Shown here piece by piece: positions 1 to 7,031 of a stretch of 14,020 bases of DNA. Under the pieces are notes generated by a model. It worked only from the letters and a program-made list of their open reading frames with translations, was not told the DNA's origin and made no database searches. Each line of letters begins with the position of its first letter. The first letter of the stretch is position 1. The position numbers were made by a program, and so were the translations under genes. The DNA is taken from NCBI GenBank assembly GCA_964405925.1, contig CAYOQG010000148.1, positions 1-14,020 of the forward strand. Direction: 5' to 3'. This stretch comes from GCA-020344555 sp964405925 (lineage in GTDB: Bacteria; Planctomycetota; Phycisphaerae; UBA1845).

Positions 1-138
1 CCGAGAGAGATAAAGGAATACCTCGACCAGTACGTGATCGGGCAGGAGCACGCAGGCGAACATGTCGAATGGAAAGCGCCGACGTACGGTCGCCATCGCG
101 CGGCCGAGTCGTTGTCTTATTCAACAGGAACGATATGA
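1..138 (+). pseudogene. clpX: ClpX N-terminal fragment, broken after the start of the AAA+ domain
   Basis: Frame 1 is open from the window edge to a TGA at 136-138. The first 18 residues (PREIKEYLDQYVIGQEHA) match the junction between the zinc-binding region and AAA+ domain of ClpX, the unfoldase subunit of the ClpXP protease (family knowledge: 'PxEIxxxLDxYVIGQExAK'). A real ClpX continues with a '[KR]xVLxVAVYNHYKR'-type segment and the Walker A loop. Here the similarity stops after about position 54 and the frame ends 28 codons later, with no Walker motifs. The piece is therefore a remnant or the 5' side of a rearranged gene, unless the contig is misjoined here. The upstream part lies outside the window. 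HslU or another Clp ATPase is less likely because the wording fits ClpX best. Confidence 0.65.
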
Positions 139-307
139 GGAGGCGGAGCCGCTGCTCGTCCAAACCCTTCCCACGCTCTGTGATATCGTTGGAGTCGATC
201 ACTACCTTGCCCCTCGGACGCTGCAGAACCCGATCGAGCAATATCAAGCCGAAGGAAGATCGGACCGAGCCACAGAGTATCGCTCGATGCTGCCAGAGTG
301 TGGTTGA
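62..307 (+). pseudogene. TPR tail fragment (C-terminus of a TPR/kinase-type protein)
   Basis: Frame 2 holds an 81-codon ORF ending at TGA 305-307. From about residue 19 it reads like the last repeats of a kinesin-light-chain-type TPR protein: 'QERYEEAEPLL' is the classic helix A/B of such a repeat. 'APRTLQNPIEQYQAEGRSDRATEYRSMLPE' resembles the final segment common at the C-terminus of planctomycete TPR or Ser/Thr-kinase-TPR proteins. There is only about one and a half repeats, no start with a ribosome binding site, and the 5' part lies in the frame of the ClpX fragment. I read it as the 3' remnant of a larger gene joined to a clpX remnant somewhere around 60-112. A short genuine protein starting at ATG 62 cannot be ruled out but is unlikely. 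Confidence 0.5.
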
Positions 308-340
308 GCCATCCGGTCATTTCCAGTAGCTTCACCAAAC

Positions 341-1105
341 GTGCAGGTTCCTCGCCGTGATGCATTGGGAATGATCTTGGTGGATCCGTTGAAGAGAGAT
401 GCGCTTCTAACCCTGGGCCCGGGACGCAGCGATCTGTACATCTTGCTGGCGACCTCGTATGCCCTGCCGCCCTCGGGAGAATTGCTGGCGACGATCTGTG
501 GCGAGGCCTTCCTTGGTCCGGTGGGTGAGGTCTTTAGCGACACGGTCGTGGCAAAGTTGGGCGACCTGGCAGCGGTTGGCGCGACCGCTGAGTTGCAGCA
601 GCAGCTTCGACAGGAGTTCATGGCTCTGTTCAAGGTTCCCGGTGACCGATATGTGGCTGCATATGAGTCGGTATACAGAGACTCGCGCGACGTTGGAGGT
701 GAAAAGGCGACAGGGCTGCTGATGGGTCAGTCAGCTCTCGACGTCCAGAAGTGGTATCGGCTCGCCGCGGTGGAAATCGCCGACGACTACAAGGACCTTC
801 CCGATCATATTGCCCTCGAGCTCAATTACCTCGCCCTGTTGTGTGTTAAGGAGCAGGATTTTGCGAGGGCTGGTAACGACACGAAGCTGACACGCGTGTG
901 GGAGATGGAGCGGGATTTTCTGGCTGGCCATGTTGTGCGCTGGGTCGACCAACTTCGTGATCGAATCCACGAAAAGTCGCAACATCCCTACTTCCAAGCC
1001 ATCGCAGACATGACCGTCGAGTTCACCCACCGCGACCTGGCCACGCTCGAGGATGTCCTGGGCCCGTCTTCCGGGTCGTCAGTCCCACAGTACAAAGATC
1101 CGTAG
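341..1105 (+). CDS. TorD/DmsD-family molybdoenzyme chaperone (orphan)
   Basis: The 254-residue product resembles the TorD/DmsD/NarJ-type cytoplasmic chaperones, which bind twin-arginine signal peptides of molybdoenzymes and hold the apoenzyme until cofactor insertion. Visible family marks are an all-helical make-up, 'RQEFMALFKVPGDRYVAAYESVYRD' (about residues 90-114), the central 'LPDHIALELNYLALLC' (153-168, equivalent to the conserved E/L-PDH-x-x-x-E motif) and 'HVVRWV' (197-202). Length is normal for the family (about 200-260). The start is uncertain. GTG 341 lacks a clear Shine-Dalgarno, and ATG 371 is an alternative that would cost only 10 residues. No molybdoenzyme, iron-sulphur subunit or membrane anchor lies next to it in the window, which is unusual because these chaperones are normally encoded beside their client. 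The client could lie elsewhere in the genome. Confidence 0.8.
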   Translation: MQVPRRDALGMILVDPLKRDALLTLGPGRSDLYILLATSYALPPSGELLATICGEAFLGPVGEVFSDTVVAKLGDLAAVGATAELQQQLRQEFMALFKVPGDRYVAAYESVYRDSRDVGGEKATGLLMGQSALDVQKWYRLAAVEIADDYKDLPDHIALELNYLALLCVKEQDFARAGNDTKLTRVWEMERDFLAGHVVRWVDQLRDRIHEKSQHPYFQAIADMTVEFTHRDLATLEDVLGPSSGSSVPQYKDP

Positions 1106-1425
1106 AGCACGACGCAGTGAGTAAGTCGAGACGAGCATCCCGCTGGGGTGAAACTCCAGATACAACATTTCAACGCACGAGCGCAGCAAGTTTGCCTACC
1201 GGGCCTGATCCCCCTCCTACGCTGCGACCGCTACTGACCTGCTCCTTCTGGTCCAACGATCGCGTTCCGGGCAGCGAAGCCCGCGTCGCATCCGCGCCCC
1301 CCAACACGAAGCACGGTCCTACTCATAGTGTGCTGAGACATTGCTGAACCCAAACGGATCGGTGTCACCGCGGTTAGGGACCTTCGACCCAGGACTTCAA
1401 CACGCAGTGGGGAGCGGTGGCAACA
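1106..1425. other. Convergent intergenic region, no gene seen
   Basis: This 320-bp gap lies between the ends of the TorD-like gene (+) and xseB (-). The short ORFs in it have low-complexity, unrecognisable translations and are not supported. The only stem-like element I see is a weak 5-bp inverted repeat at 1268-1283 with a 6-nt loop (arms CGGGC and GCCCG) and no T-run. No convincing terminator is visible. Confidence 0.5.
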
Positions 1426-1671
1426 TCAGTCTTCAACCTCCGCCGCAGCTTCGAAGGGCACAGTGCCGAGCGAGCCGTCGTTGCGCTCCTGCAACTGCTG
1501 AATCTTGTGCTCAGCCTTGGAGAGGATGCTGCGACACTTCTTGACGAGTGCCATACCGCGTTCGTACTGGTTGATCGATTCCTCGAGGCCTATTTTGCCC
1601 TGCTCGATCTGTTCGGCGATGGACTCAAGCTGTTTGAGTGCTTCTTCAAAAGTCAGTTTTTTCTTGGCCAT
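1426..1671 (-). CDS. xseB: Exodeoxyribonuclease VII small subunit
   Basis: The 81-residue protein has the whole XseB signature: 'LTFEEALKQLESIAEQIEQGKIGLEESINQYERGMALVKKC' (about residues 6-46), followed by a second helix 'LSKAEHKIQQL'. XseB is the small helical-hairpin subunit. Several copies bind one XseA to make exonuclease VII, which degrades single-stranded DNA from both ends into acid-insoluble oligonucleotides. Length is typical (60-90). The ATG at 1671 lies 2 nt after the xseA stop codon (1674-1676), so translation is probably coupled. A GGAG at 1686-1689 lies 14 nt upstream, slightly far. The C-terminal 'PFEAAAEVED' tail is acidic and not conserved. The gene closes the eamA-xseA-xseB run. 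Confidence 0.95.
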   Translation of the reverse strand: MAKKKLTFEEALKQLESIAEQIEQGKIGLEESINQYERGMALVKKCRSILSKAEHKIQQLQERNDGSLGTVPFEAAAEVED

Positions 1672-1673
1672 GG

Positions 1674-3236
1674 TTATTCGAATAGCTCCAACTGTCTGAG
1701 GTTGACTACTTCGGATTCAAACTTCCCATCCGCCACTTCCGTGACCAGGCGCTGTCTGTCCCTGAGTTGCCCGATCGAGCGCACGACCCTGGTGCCCCGC
1801 TTCGTGCGGGTGATGGAAAACCCCCGGCTAAGAACGCTCCTGTGGCTCATCGCCCAGAGGCACTCTTCATCCCGACGAACGTGCTCGATGCAAAGAGAGA
1901 GGCGATGACGGATGGACGTCGCCAGCGTTTGAGCCAGACGGTCCAGACGATCTTTAAGCCGCGGGACCCGCATTTCGGGCGAGGTATGGTCAAGCTGTCG
2001 TGAGCTCTTCGTGAGCTTTTGCTGGGTGTCTGCCCAGCGACGGGAGATCGCCCGGTCGAGCCGATGCCCCACGTTGCCGAGTTCGATGGCCCGGTGGAGC
2101 AACAGCGCGTGCGGAGCGATGCGCTGGATGATCGGCTCGAGTCTGCCGAGGGTGAGGCGACCCTTGTGCACCCGCTCGAACAGGCCGCGGTACATCAGGT
2201 GCTCCAGCTCATCGAGGATCTGCTCGCGACGATGCACTAGATCGAGCGGTTCACGGAAGGGGCGTCGGTGGAGGATGACCGATAGGCGCTCCGTTGCCAA
2301 TTGCGCTCGCCCGCAGAGTGCTCGGTACAAACGGGAAGTATAGTCTTCGATTTCAGCGAAGATATCTTCGAGAATCGGTACCGCCAGCTCCGCGGCTGCC
2401 GTGGGCGTAGCGGCGCGGACGTCCGCAACCAGATCGGCGATGGTGATGTCCACCTCGTGGCCGACGGCGCTGATGATCGGGATCCGACTGCCGTAGATCG
2501 CCCGGGCGACGATCTCCTCGTTGAAGGCCCAGAGGTCTTCAAGAGACCCGCCCCCACGTCCAACAATCATCAGATCAACTCCACCGAGTGCCTTTTCGTT
2601 GGCATTGATGCGGCGAATGGCGTGGGCGATCTCTCTGGCGGCTCCCTCGGCCTGAACACGAACGGGGTAGATAAGCACCTGAATACAGGGATAGCGGCGG
2701 GTAATCGTACGAAGGATGTCGGTAATAGCCGCACCCGTCGGACTGGTGACCACGGCGATTCGAGTGGGGCACGCAGGCAGTCGTTTCTTGTGCGCCTCAT
2801 TGAACAGATCTTCGTTGCGGAGCTTGTCACAGAGCTGTCGAAAGGCGAGCTCAAGAGCGCCGATTCCGCGTGGTTGAAGCCTGCGAATGTAGAGCTGGTA
2901 GCGTCCCGCCCGTTCGAACACTTCAACAGACCCAGTGGCGATGACTTCCAGCCCGTCGGTGGGGGCGAACTTGAGCGACTCAGCCGAGCTTCGCCACATC
3001 ACGCAGGAAAGCTCACTGGATCGATCCTTAAGTGTGAAATAGAGATGTCCGCTCGAGTGGCGTTTGTAATTGCTGATTTCACCGACGACGTGGATCGTGG
3101 GCGGGAGCGCGGTTTCGATGGCCCGCTTCACCAGGGCGGTCACTTGGGAGACCGTCAGCGGACTTTTTGTGCTTGTGTGCACGTCCTGATCGGGCGATGT
3201 CTGAATCAGATCCGGGTTGAAGGCTTTCCGCGCCAT
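1674..3236 (-). CDS. xseA: Exodeoxyribonuclease VII large subunit
   Basis: The 520-residue product is the catalytic and DNA-binding subunit of exonuclease VII. With the start at 3236, an N-terminal OB-fold occupies about residues 27-120 ('LTVSQVTALVKRAIE', 'VVGEISNYKRHSSGHLYFTL'). The catalytic region follows, with 'VVTSPTGAAITDILRT' (about 162-177), 'IVGRGGGSLEDLWAFNEE' (224-241) and 'ISAVGHEVDITIADLVAD' (255-272). A long helical C-terminal region then binds XseB. All conserved blocks are present and the frame is unbroken. Size is a little above the usual 400-460, mostly from the N-terminal extension and the C-terminal helices. I prefer ATG 3236 (protein starting MARKAFNPDL). An in-frame ATG at 3284 would add 16 poorly plausible residues, and neither has a strong Shine-Dalgarno. 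xseB follows after 2 nt. Confidence 0.95.
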   Translation of the reverse strand: MARKAFNPDLIQTSPDQDVHTSTKSPLTVSQVTALVKRAIETALPPTIHVVGEISNYKRHSSGHLYFTLKDRSSELSCVMWRSSAESLKFAPTDGLEVIATGSVEVFERAGRYQLYIRRLQPRGIGALELAFRQLCDKLRNEDLFNEAHKKRLPACPTRIAVVTSPTGAAITDILRTITRRYPCIQVLIYPVRVQAEGAAREIAHAIRRINANEKALGGVDLMIVGRGGGSLEDLWAFNEEIVARAIYGSRIPIISAVGHEVDITIADLVADVRAATPTAAAELAVPILEDIFAEIEDYTSRLYRALCGRAQLATERLSVILHRRPFREPLDLVHRREQILDELEHLMYRGLFERVHKGRLTLGRLEPIIQRIAPHALLLHRAIELGNVGHRLDRAISRRWADTQQKLTKSSRQLDHTSPEMRVPRLKDRLDRLAQTLATSIRHRLSLCIEHVRRDEECLWAMSHRSVLSRGFSITRTKRGTRVVRSIGQLRDRQRLVTEVADGKFESEVVNLRQLELFE

Positions 3237-3310
3237 GGCAGGGCCTATTGGATCGCCGGTGTGCAAAAAATGCAACCGTCCCATTTTGAGCGAGGGTTAT
3301 GAGCCGCCTG

Positions 3311-4261
3311 CTACGTACTCTGCCGGGTTTGAGCCGCGGACGCCTGGCTAAGCTTGTGCTGAGTGCGAAGCATGACCACCGCGCCGACAACGGCCACTGT
3401 TCCCGCTGCCCACTGGGCTGCGGTCAACCGCTCGTCGAAGAACAAATAGGATGCACTACCGGTGGCGAACGGTTGCAGCAGAATGACACCGGCTGACACC
3501 GCTACTCCCAGTCGGGCGATGGATGAGTAGTAGAACACGTGGGCCAAGGCGATGCCGATCAACGCCGAGGCGATCAGCATGGACAACTGCCCCGTCGAAA
3601 AGGACAGCACGGCAAACCCGTGCTGCCCACCTGCGGCCAGCATCATGATCACAAGCCCTGCTGCCGTACAATGACTGATCGCGGCGAACGCGGTGACTGG
3701 ATGGACACCTTGCATGAAGTGCCGCACAGAGAGTGAATAGCCGCCGAAAAAGATCCCCGCGCCGATGGCCAGGACGATACCGATGGCCGTGCCCCCGCGG
3801 ACCGGCTCGGTCCCCAGCAGGCACGTCCCGACCGAACCACCCAGCACGATGACAGCCCCAAACCAGTAGGCTGGCGTCCGTAGCAGTTGCCGTTCCGACG
3901 GGAAAAGTGCGTACGCCCCAATCGCGACAAAGATGATCTGAAAGCGGAGCATGAAGGTGAGCAAGCCCGGGTCGATAAAGTAAGGCGACCAGGCGAAAAG
4001 GCTCTGGCCTATGATGTTCACCAGACTCGGGACGACCGCAGCCCGCCATAACTGGGACGGAAGGGTCCGGCGACGCCAACCGATCAACAGGATGGGCGAC
4101 CAGAACAGAGCCGATACGCCATAACGCCATCCGTTGGCTGTCCACGCGTCGATGTACTCTGTGAAATATTCCAAAAAGAGCGGGACGCTCGACCACGCGA
4201 TTAAGGTCAGCGCAATAAAGGTAACACCGCCGGCGACGCCTGACCCTTGCTCGGAACGCAT
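3311..4261 (-). CDS. DMT/EamA-family membrane transporter
   Basis: The 316-residue protein is highly hydrophobic, with about ten predicted membrane helices arranged as two EamA repeats: roughly residues 12-150, and 158-300 starting at 'GIVLAIGAGIFFGGYSLSVRHF'. Typical DMT features include 'WRYGVSALFWSPIL' in helix 2, the short polar loop 'RRRTLPSQLWR', and the terminal 'LQPFATGSASYLFFDERLTAAQWAAGTVAVVGAVVML', which matches the conserved end of EamA proteins. These inner-membrane carriers export or exchange small metabolites such as amino acids or nucleosides. The substrate cannot be read from sequence. ATG 4261 is the natural start, and no strong Shine-Dalgarno is seen. The stop lies about 75 nt before the preferred xseA start on the same strand, so co-transcription is possible, but a functional link with exonuclease VII is not implied. 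Confidence 0.88.
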   Translation of the reverse strand: MRSEQGSGVAGGVTFIALTLIAWSSVPLFLEYFTEYIDAWTANGWRYGVSALFWSPILLIGWRRRTLPSQLWRAAVVPSLVNIIGQSLFAWSPYFIDPGLLTFMLRFQIIFVAIGAYALFPSERQLLRTPAYWFGAVIVLGGSVGTCLLGTEPVRGGTAIGIVLAIGAGIFFGGYSLSVRHFMQGVHPVTAFAAISHCTAAGLVIMMLAAGGQHGFAVLSFSTGQLSMLIASALIGIALAHVFYYSSIARLGVAVSAGVILLQPFATGSASYLFFDERLTAAQWAAGTVAVVGAVVMLRTQHKLSQASAAQTRQST

Positions 4262-4298
4262 CCGAGCATTGTAAGGTCCGCGGGTGATTGTGCGACCG

Positions 4299-4327
4299 GG
4301 GCGATTTGGCGCGTTTTTGGATCGCCC
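4299..4327. repeat. 7-bp inverted repeat between lipoprotein gene and EamA gene
   Basis: Perfect arms GGGCGAT (4299-4305) and ATCGCCC (4321-4327) enclose a 15-nt loop that contains a T-run. The element lies about 85 nt beyond the stop of the heme lipoprotein gene and about 40 nt upstream of the EamA start. It could be a weak terminator or an operator for the downstream gene. No T-tract follows the stem on the minus strand, so its role is unproven. Confidence 0.3.
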
Positions 4328-4412
4328 ATGTGGTTGCCGTGGGGCCGTCCGGTGACTAGGCGTCAGCCGTTTGCACCCGTAGAGGTCGTCCCCGGTGCAT
4401 GGGTTGCGGACG

Positions 4413-5018
4413 CTATTTCACTGGTTCGACCCGGGCGACGATCGCTCCGATGACCTCGCCTTCCTGCCAGCCGTTTTTCTTGTATTGTGGGAAGTAGGGG
4501 TCGGGTTGGCCATCGGGATCGCCGTGACAAAGCAGACACGTCTTGGCAGCCTTGATCGGTTCCGCATAGTAGCAGGCTTGATCCGTATAGCGCTCTGCGT
4601 TAGGTGAACCGGTCTTGACTTGTTCGAGCAACGCGATTGCGACGGGGTCGCCCGTGTTGTGAGGATTGCGCGGTGTGTCAACGACCATCTTGACCCACGC
4701 CCGGTCGCCGGTTGCGGTGGGGACAATCTCGTAAAACACCTTGTCCGCGACAGCCGCAGGCAAGAGCACGTTCTTGGCCATCCAGTCGCGATGCGCCTGG
4801 TCGGCTCGGACGTAGTGTCCCGCCACAACGGCCCGTGTCTGCTTTTCCAGCTTAACCAGAAGGCGGGCGAGCTCCTGATCGTGGTGTCTGTCACCATAGA
4901 CAATCGGAGTCGGCTCGTGAAGCGTGCGAGTGCTGCCCCGCGCGACGACGCAGCCGGAAGCCACTATGACCAAGCCCGCAAGAACCATGCCGCCAACAAT
5001 GATTGTGGTACCCTTCAT
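4413..5018 (-). CDS. c-type heme lipoprotein with a Tll0287/DUF3365-like domain
   Basis: The 201-residue product begins with a signal peptide of lipoprotein type: hydrophobic residues 5-20, then a lipobox-like 'VASGC' with Cys23. It carries a single c-type heme site, CLLCH (Cys161, Cys164, His165). The surroundings match the Tll0287-like (DUF3365) domain: 'VKMVVDTPRNPHNTGDPVAIALLEQ' (about 109-133), then 'YYAEPIKAAKTCLLCHGDPDG' (150-170) and the closing 'GWQEGEVIGAIVARVEP'. Such PAS-like heme domains are found free or as sensor input modules, and a redox or gas-sensing role outside the cytoplasm is likely. The start at 5018 is set by an excellent Shine-Dalgarno (AAGGAGA, 5027-5033) 8 nt upstream. 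The longer frame to 5144 would bury the signal peptide. No partner kinase or oxidoreductase is adjacent. The residue at -3 of the lipobox is Ala, so lipidation is probable rather than certain. Confidence 0.85.
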   Translation of the reverse strand: MKGTTIIVGGMVLAGLVIVASGCVVARGSTRTLHEPTPIVYGDRHHDQELARLLVKLEKQTRAVVAGHYVRADQAHRDWMAKNVLLPAAVADKVFYEIVPTATGDRAWVKMVVDTPRNPHNTGDPVAIALLEQVKTGSPNAERYTDQACYYAEPIKAAKTCLLCHGDPDGQPDPYFPQYKKNGWQEGEVIGAIVARVEPVK

Positions 5019-5026
5019 GGTGTTTG

Positions 5027-5033
5027 TCTCCTT
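5027..5033 (-). promoter_or_regulatory. Ribosome binding site of the heme lipoprotein gene
   Basis: AAGGAGA on the minus strand, 8 nt before ATG 5018. It decides the start in favour of the signal-peptide methionine over the upstream in-frame ATG at 5144. Confidence 0.85.
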
Positions 5034-5144
5034 GGATCGTCGTCTCTCATTCATGCTGACCCATTGCCCTATCGCACCTGTCCCTATTCCCGACGCGTAC
5101 GACGCCGAGCGCCGGTCGGAGAGTCTACCACATCGGCCATTCAT

Positions 5145-5553
5145 TAGCTAGCTTACTTAAACAACCCCCCGGACACGGGTCCTAATCCGGAGTGGATGGG
5201 GCGTCGTGAACTCGGGGTGTGAAATCGTGGGCACCCTGGCGACGTGCCGGGCTCGCGCAGGCGCTGTTTGCACCACCACGGTCAGCGTCACCTCCGCGAG
5301 CATCCTCGGGCCCGATGGGCAGCGGTCCCGTCAAAGGCCGGGTAGGGTGTGCCGATACCAGGCCCGCGCCCGCTGTTTGCGCGCCGGGCTCCAGAGTCTC
5401 GATAAGGTGGCCGAAGAGAGAAGGGGACTGCGCGCCGATGTGGCGATGCGGGTCGGTTGGAGCCCAGCGGGGCTGTTTCGTGTCGACCCCCGGGGTAAAT
5501 GCACCGCGATGCGGTTGGAGGTGGGGTCGAACGGCCGATAGAATGCGTCGACT
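5145..5553. other. GC-rich intergenic region between divergent genes
   Basis: About 535 bp (5019-5553) separate the heme lipoprotein gene (-) from the GH130 gene (+), and both promoters should lie here. Several frames are open by virtue of high GC: a plus frame at 5206-5541, and minus frames that run into the GH130 gene. Their translations are rich in Arg, Pro, Ser and Gly, show no recognisable motif and lack ribosome binding sites. I call no gene. I could not pick out a confident -35/-10 pair. Confidence 0.45.
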
Positions 5554-6597
5554 GTGTCGATCCGTGTGGGCGGAGTGACGCGGTTTCTTTTTGCGCTTGT
5601 GGAAAGGATGTTCTCTGTGGCTGGACGGAATGAAGATCGTGGTGCACGGGGAAAGTCGAGGTTGGTGGGCCGCGATGTGATCCATCGATGGGAAGGCAAC
5701 CCCCTCATCTCCCTGGAGGATATCCCCTTTGGCTGTAACACCGTCTTCAATGCTGCAGCCGTGAAGGTCGAGGGCGTATACCTGCTTCTTGTCCGGGTCG
5801 AGGACAGGCGGGGACGGTCCATCTTCACGCTTGCCAGAAGTGAGGATGGTTACCGGTTTGTGGTGGACTCGGAGCCGGTCATGACACCCTCCGATGAGGA
5901 ACCGTACGCGACGTACGAGGCCTGTGGGATCGAAGACCCACGAATCACCGCCATGGATGATACGTTCTACGTCATGTACACGGCCTATAGCCACAACGGT
6001 CCGCGCCTCGCTTTGGCGAAGACCGATGATTTCAATCATTTCGAGCGGATCGCCCTCATCTCGGAACCGCCCAACAAGGATGGAGCTTTGTTTCCCAAGA
6101 AGATCAACGGTCGCTATGCCCGATTCGATCGTCCCTCAGTCGGTAGCACCGGGCACATCTGGATCTCGTATTCAGACAATCTGGTCAATTGGGGTGGGTC
6201 GGAAGTGGTCATGACCACCCGGCCCGATCACTGGGATTGCTCGAGGATCGGCGCGTCCGCGCCACCGATGGAAACCAAGAAGGGTTGGCTGGAGATCTAT
6301 CACGGGGTCAAGGAGGCGGCGGCGGGGCCCATCTACCGGCTGGGGGTTGTTATGCTTGACCTCGAGAATCCAGCCCGGGTGATTGGGCGAGCTGCCATCC
6401 CCATTCTCACGCCGCGGGAGTATTACGAGCGGGTTGGGGACATCGGCAACGTCGTGTTCTCCTGCGGGGCCATTCTTGAACAAGACACCGGCGAGGTCAA
6501 GATGTATTACGGTGCGGCCGACACGTGCATTTGCGTCGGCACCGCCAAGCTCGACGCGCTCGTTGAACGCTGCTTCGAGCAGGAGGATTCGCCATGA
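5554..6597 (+). CDS. Glycoside hydrolase family 130 enzyme (mannoside phosphorylase type)
   Basis: The product matches the five-bladed beta-propeller GH130 family (COG2152), which phosphorolyses or hydrolyses beta-mannosides such as mannosyl-glucose or beta-1,4-mannooligosaccharides. Homology runs from 'RWEGNPLI' (about residue 45) to the end. It includes 'VFNAAAV', 'YLLLVRVEDRRGRS' (about 76-89), the catalytic 'GIEDPRI' with Asp128, 'YTAYSHNGPRLALAKT', 'NKDGALFPKKINGRYARFDRP', 'HIWISYS', 'IYHGVKEAAAGPIYRLG', 'YERVGDIGNVVFSCG' and 'MYYGAADT'. All hallmark blocks are present and no signal peptide is seen, so it is cytoplasmic. The start is uncertain. GTG 5554 gives 347 residues, while in-frame GTG 5599 or ATG 5608 would drop 15-18 non-conserved residues. 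The stop overlaps the next gene's ATG by four bases (ATGA). Which GH130 subfamily and substrate it serves cannot be decided by eye. Confidence 0.92.
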   Translation: MSIRVGGVTRFLFALVERMFSVAGRNEDRGARGKSRLVGRDVIHRWEGNPLISLEDIPFGCNTVFNAAAVKVEGVYLLLVRVEDRRGRSIFTLARSEDGYRFVVDSEPVMTPSDEEPYATYEACGIEDPRITAMDDTFYVMYTAYSHNGPRLALAKTDDFNHFERIALISEPPNKDGALFPKKINGRYARFDRPSVGSTGHIWISYSDNLVNWGGSEVVMTTRPDHWDCSRIGASAPPMETKKGWLEIYHGVKEAAAGPIYRLGVVMLDLENPARVIGRAAIPILTPREYYERVGDIGNVVFSCGAILEQDTGEVKMYYGAADTCICVGTAKLDALVERCFEQEDSP

Positions 6598-6944
6598 CCA
6601 GGTCAAGGCCAAGAGGTGACCAGCGTTTAGAGGTCAGGCGGCGCGTCCCCACATATCGCATCGCGTGGACGCGACCGGACGCGACGCATGCCTTCACCGG
6701 ATGGGTCAGCGACGTTGCCGAATCAAGTGTCTCCTTCGTGACACCAACACGTGTTATGCCCAAACGTGGTGAAGCCATTGAGCTCACATTCGATGTCGGC
6801 ACCAAGGCGGAACGCTACCAATCCGCGCAGGTCGCGCGCACGGCGCCACACGACCGGTTCTTTTCGCTTGTGGCGTGTCAGAAGATGCCGGGTGAGGGGA
6901 AACTGGTGACCTGCCGGCATCGATCGTGCCGCTTCCTATGTTAG
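6594..6944 (+). CDS. PilZ-like small protein with degenerate ligand motif
   Basis: The 116-residue protein starts inside the GH130 stop (ATGA), so translation is coupled. Residues 12-95 have a PilZ-like pattern: an Arg-rich N-terminal run 'RLEVRRRVPTYRIAW', a strand, 'GWVSDVAESSVSFVTPTRVMPKRGEAIELTF' and 'ARTAPHDRFFSLVAC'. PilZ domains bind cyclic-di-GMP through RxxxR and [DN]xSxxG. Here these are only approximated: R-rich residues 15-22, and D40-V-A-E-S-S where Ser replaces Gly. Binding may be lost or altered. The C-terminus holds three Cys in ten residues (107, 112, 116) with a fourth at 95. A regulatory or adaptor role next to the GH130 enzyme is inference, and the PilZ assignment itself is moderate. 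Confidence 0.6.
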   Translation: MTRSRPRGDQRLEVRRRVPTYRIAWTRPDATHAFTGWVSDVAESSVSFVTPTRVMPKRGEAIELTFDVGTKAERYQSAQVARTAPHDRFFSLVACQKMPGEGKLVTCRHRSCRFLC

Positions 6945-7031
6945 TCCAAGGGCCTCGTAATCCGCAAGCGGCGGGCGCCATCGCACGCTTCTCTTAGTCC
7001 ACTACACCCGGGACATGTTCTCCTCCGGATG

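Noticed and set aside
1117..1347. 76-codon plus-strand ORF after the TorD-like gene
   Set aside because: No ribosome binding site and a low-complexity Ser/Pro/Arg translation without any motif.
2301..3302. 333-codon plus-strand ORF antisense to xseA
   Set aside because: The minus-strand frame is a clear full-length XseA; the plus translation has no family resemblance and no ribosome binding site.
3456..4196. 246-codon minus-strand ORF overlapping the EamA transporter gene
   Set aside because: It is another frame of the same strand; the EamA frame gives a clean membrane protein with two repeats, this one gives an Arg/His-rich string.
5206..5541. 111-codon plus-strand ORF upstream of GH130
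   Set aside because: No recognisable motif, no ribosome binding site, and typical of an open frame caused by high GC.
5182..6039. 285-codon minus-strand ORF across the intergenic region and the start of the GH130 gene
   Set aside because: Half of it is antisense to conserved GH130 blocks; the composition (Pro, Arg, His, Ser) is that of a GC-rich shadow frame.
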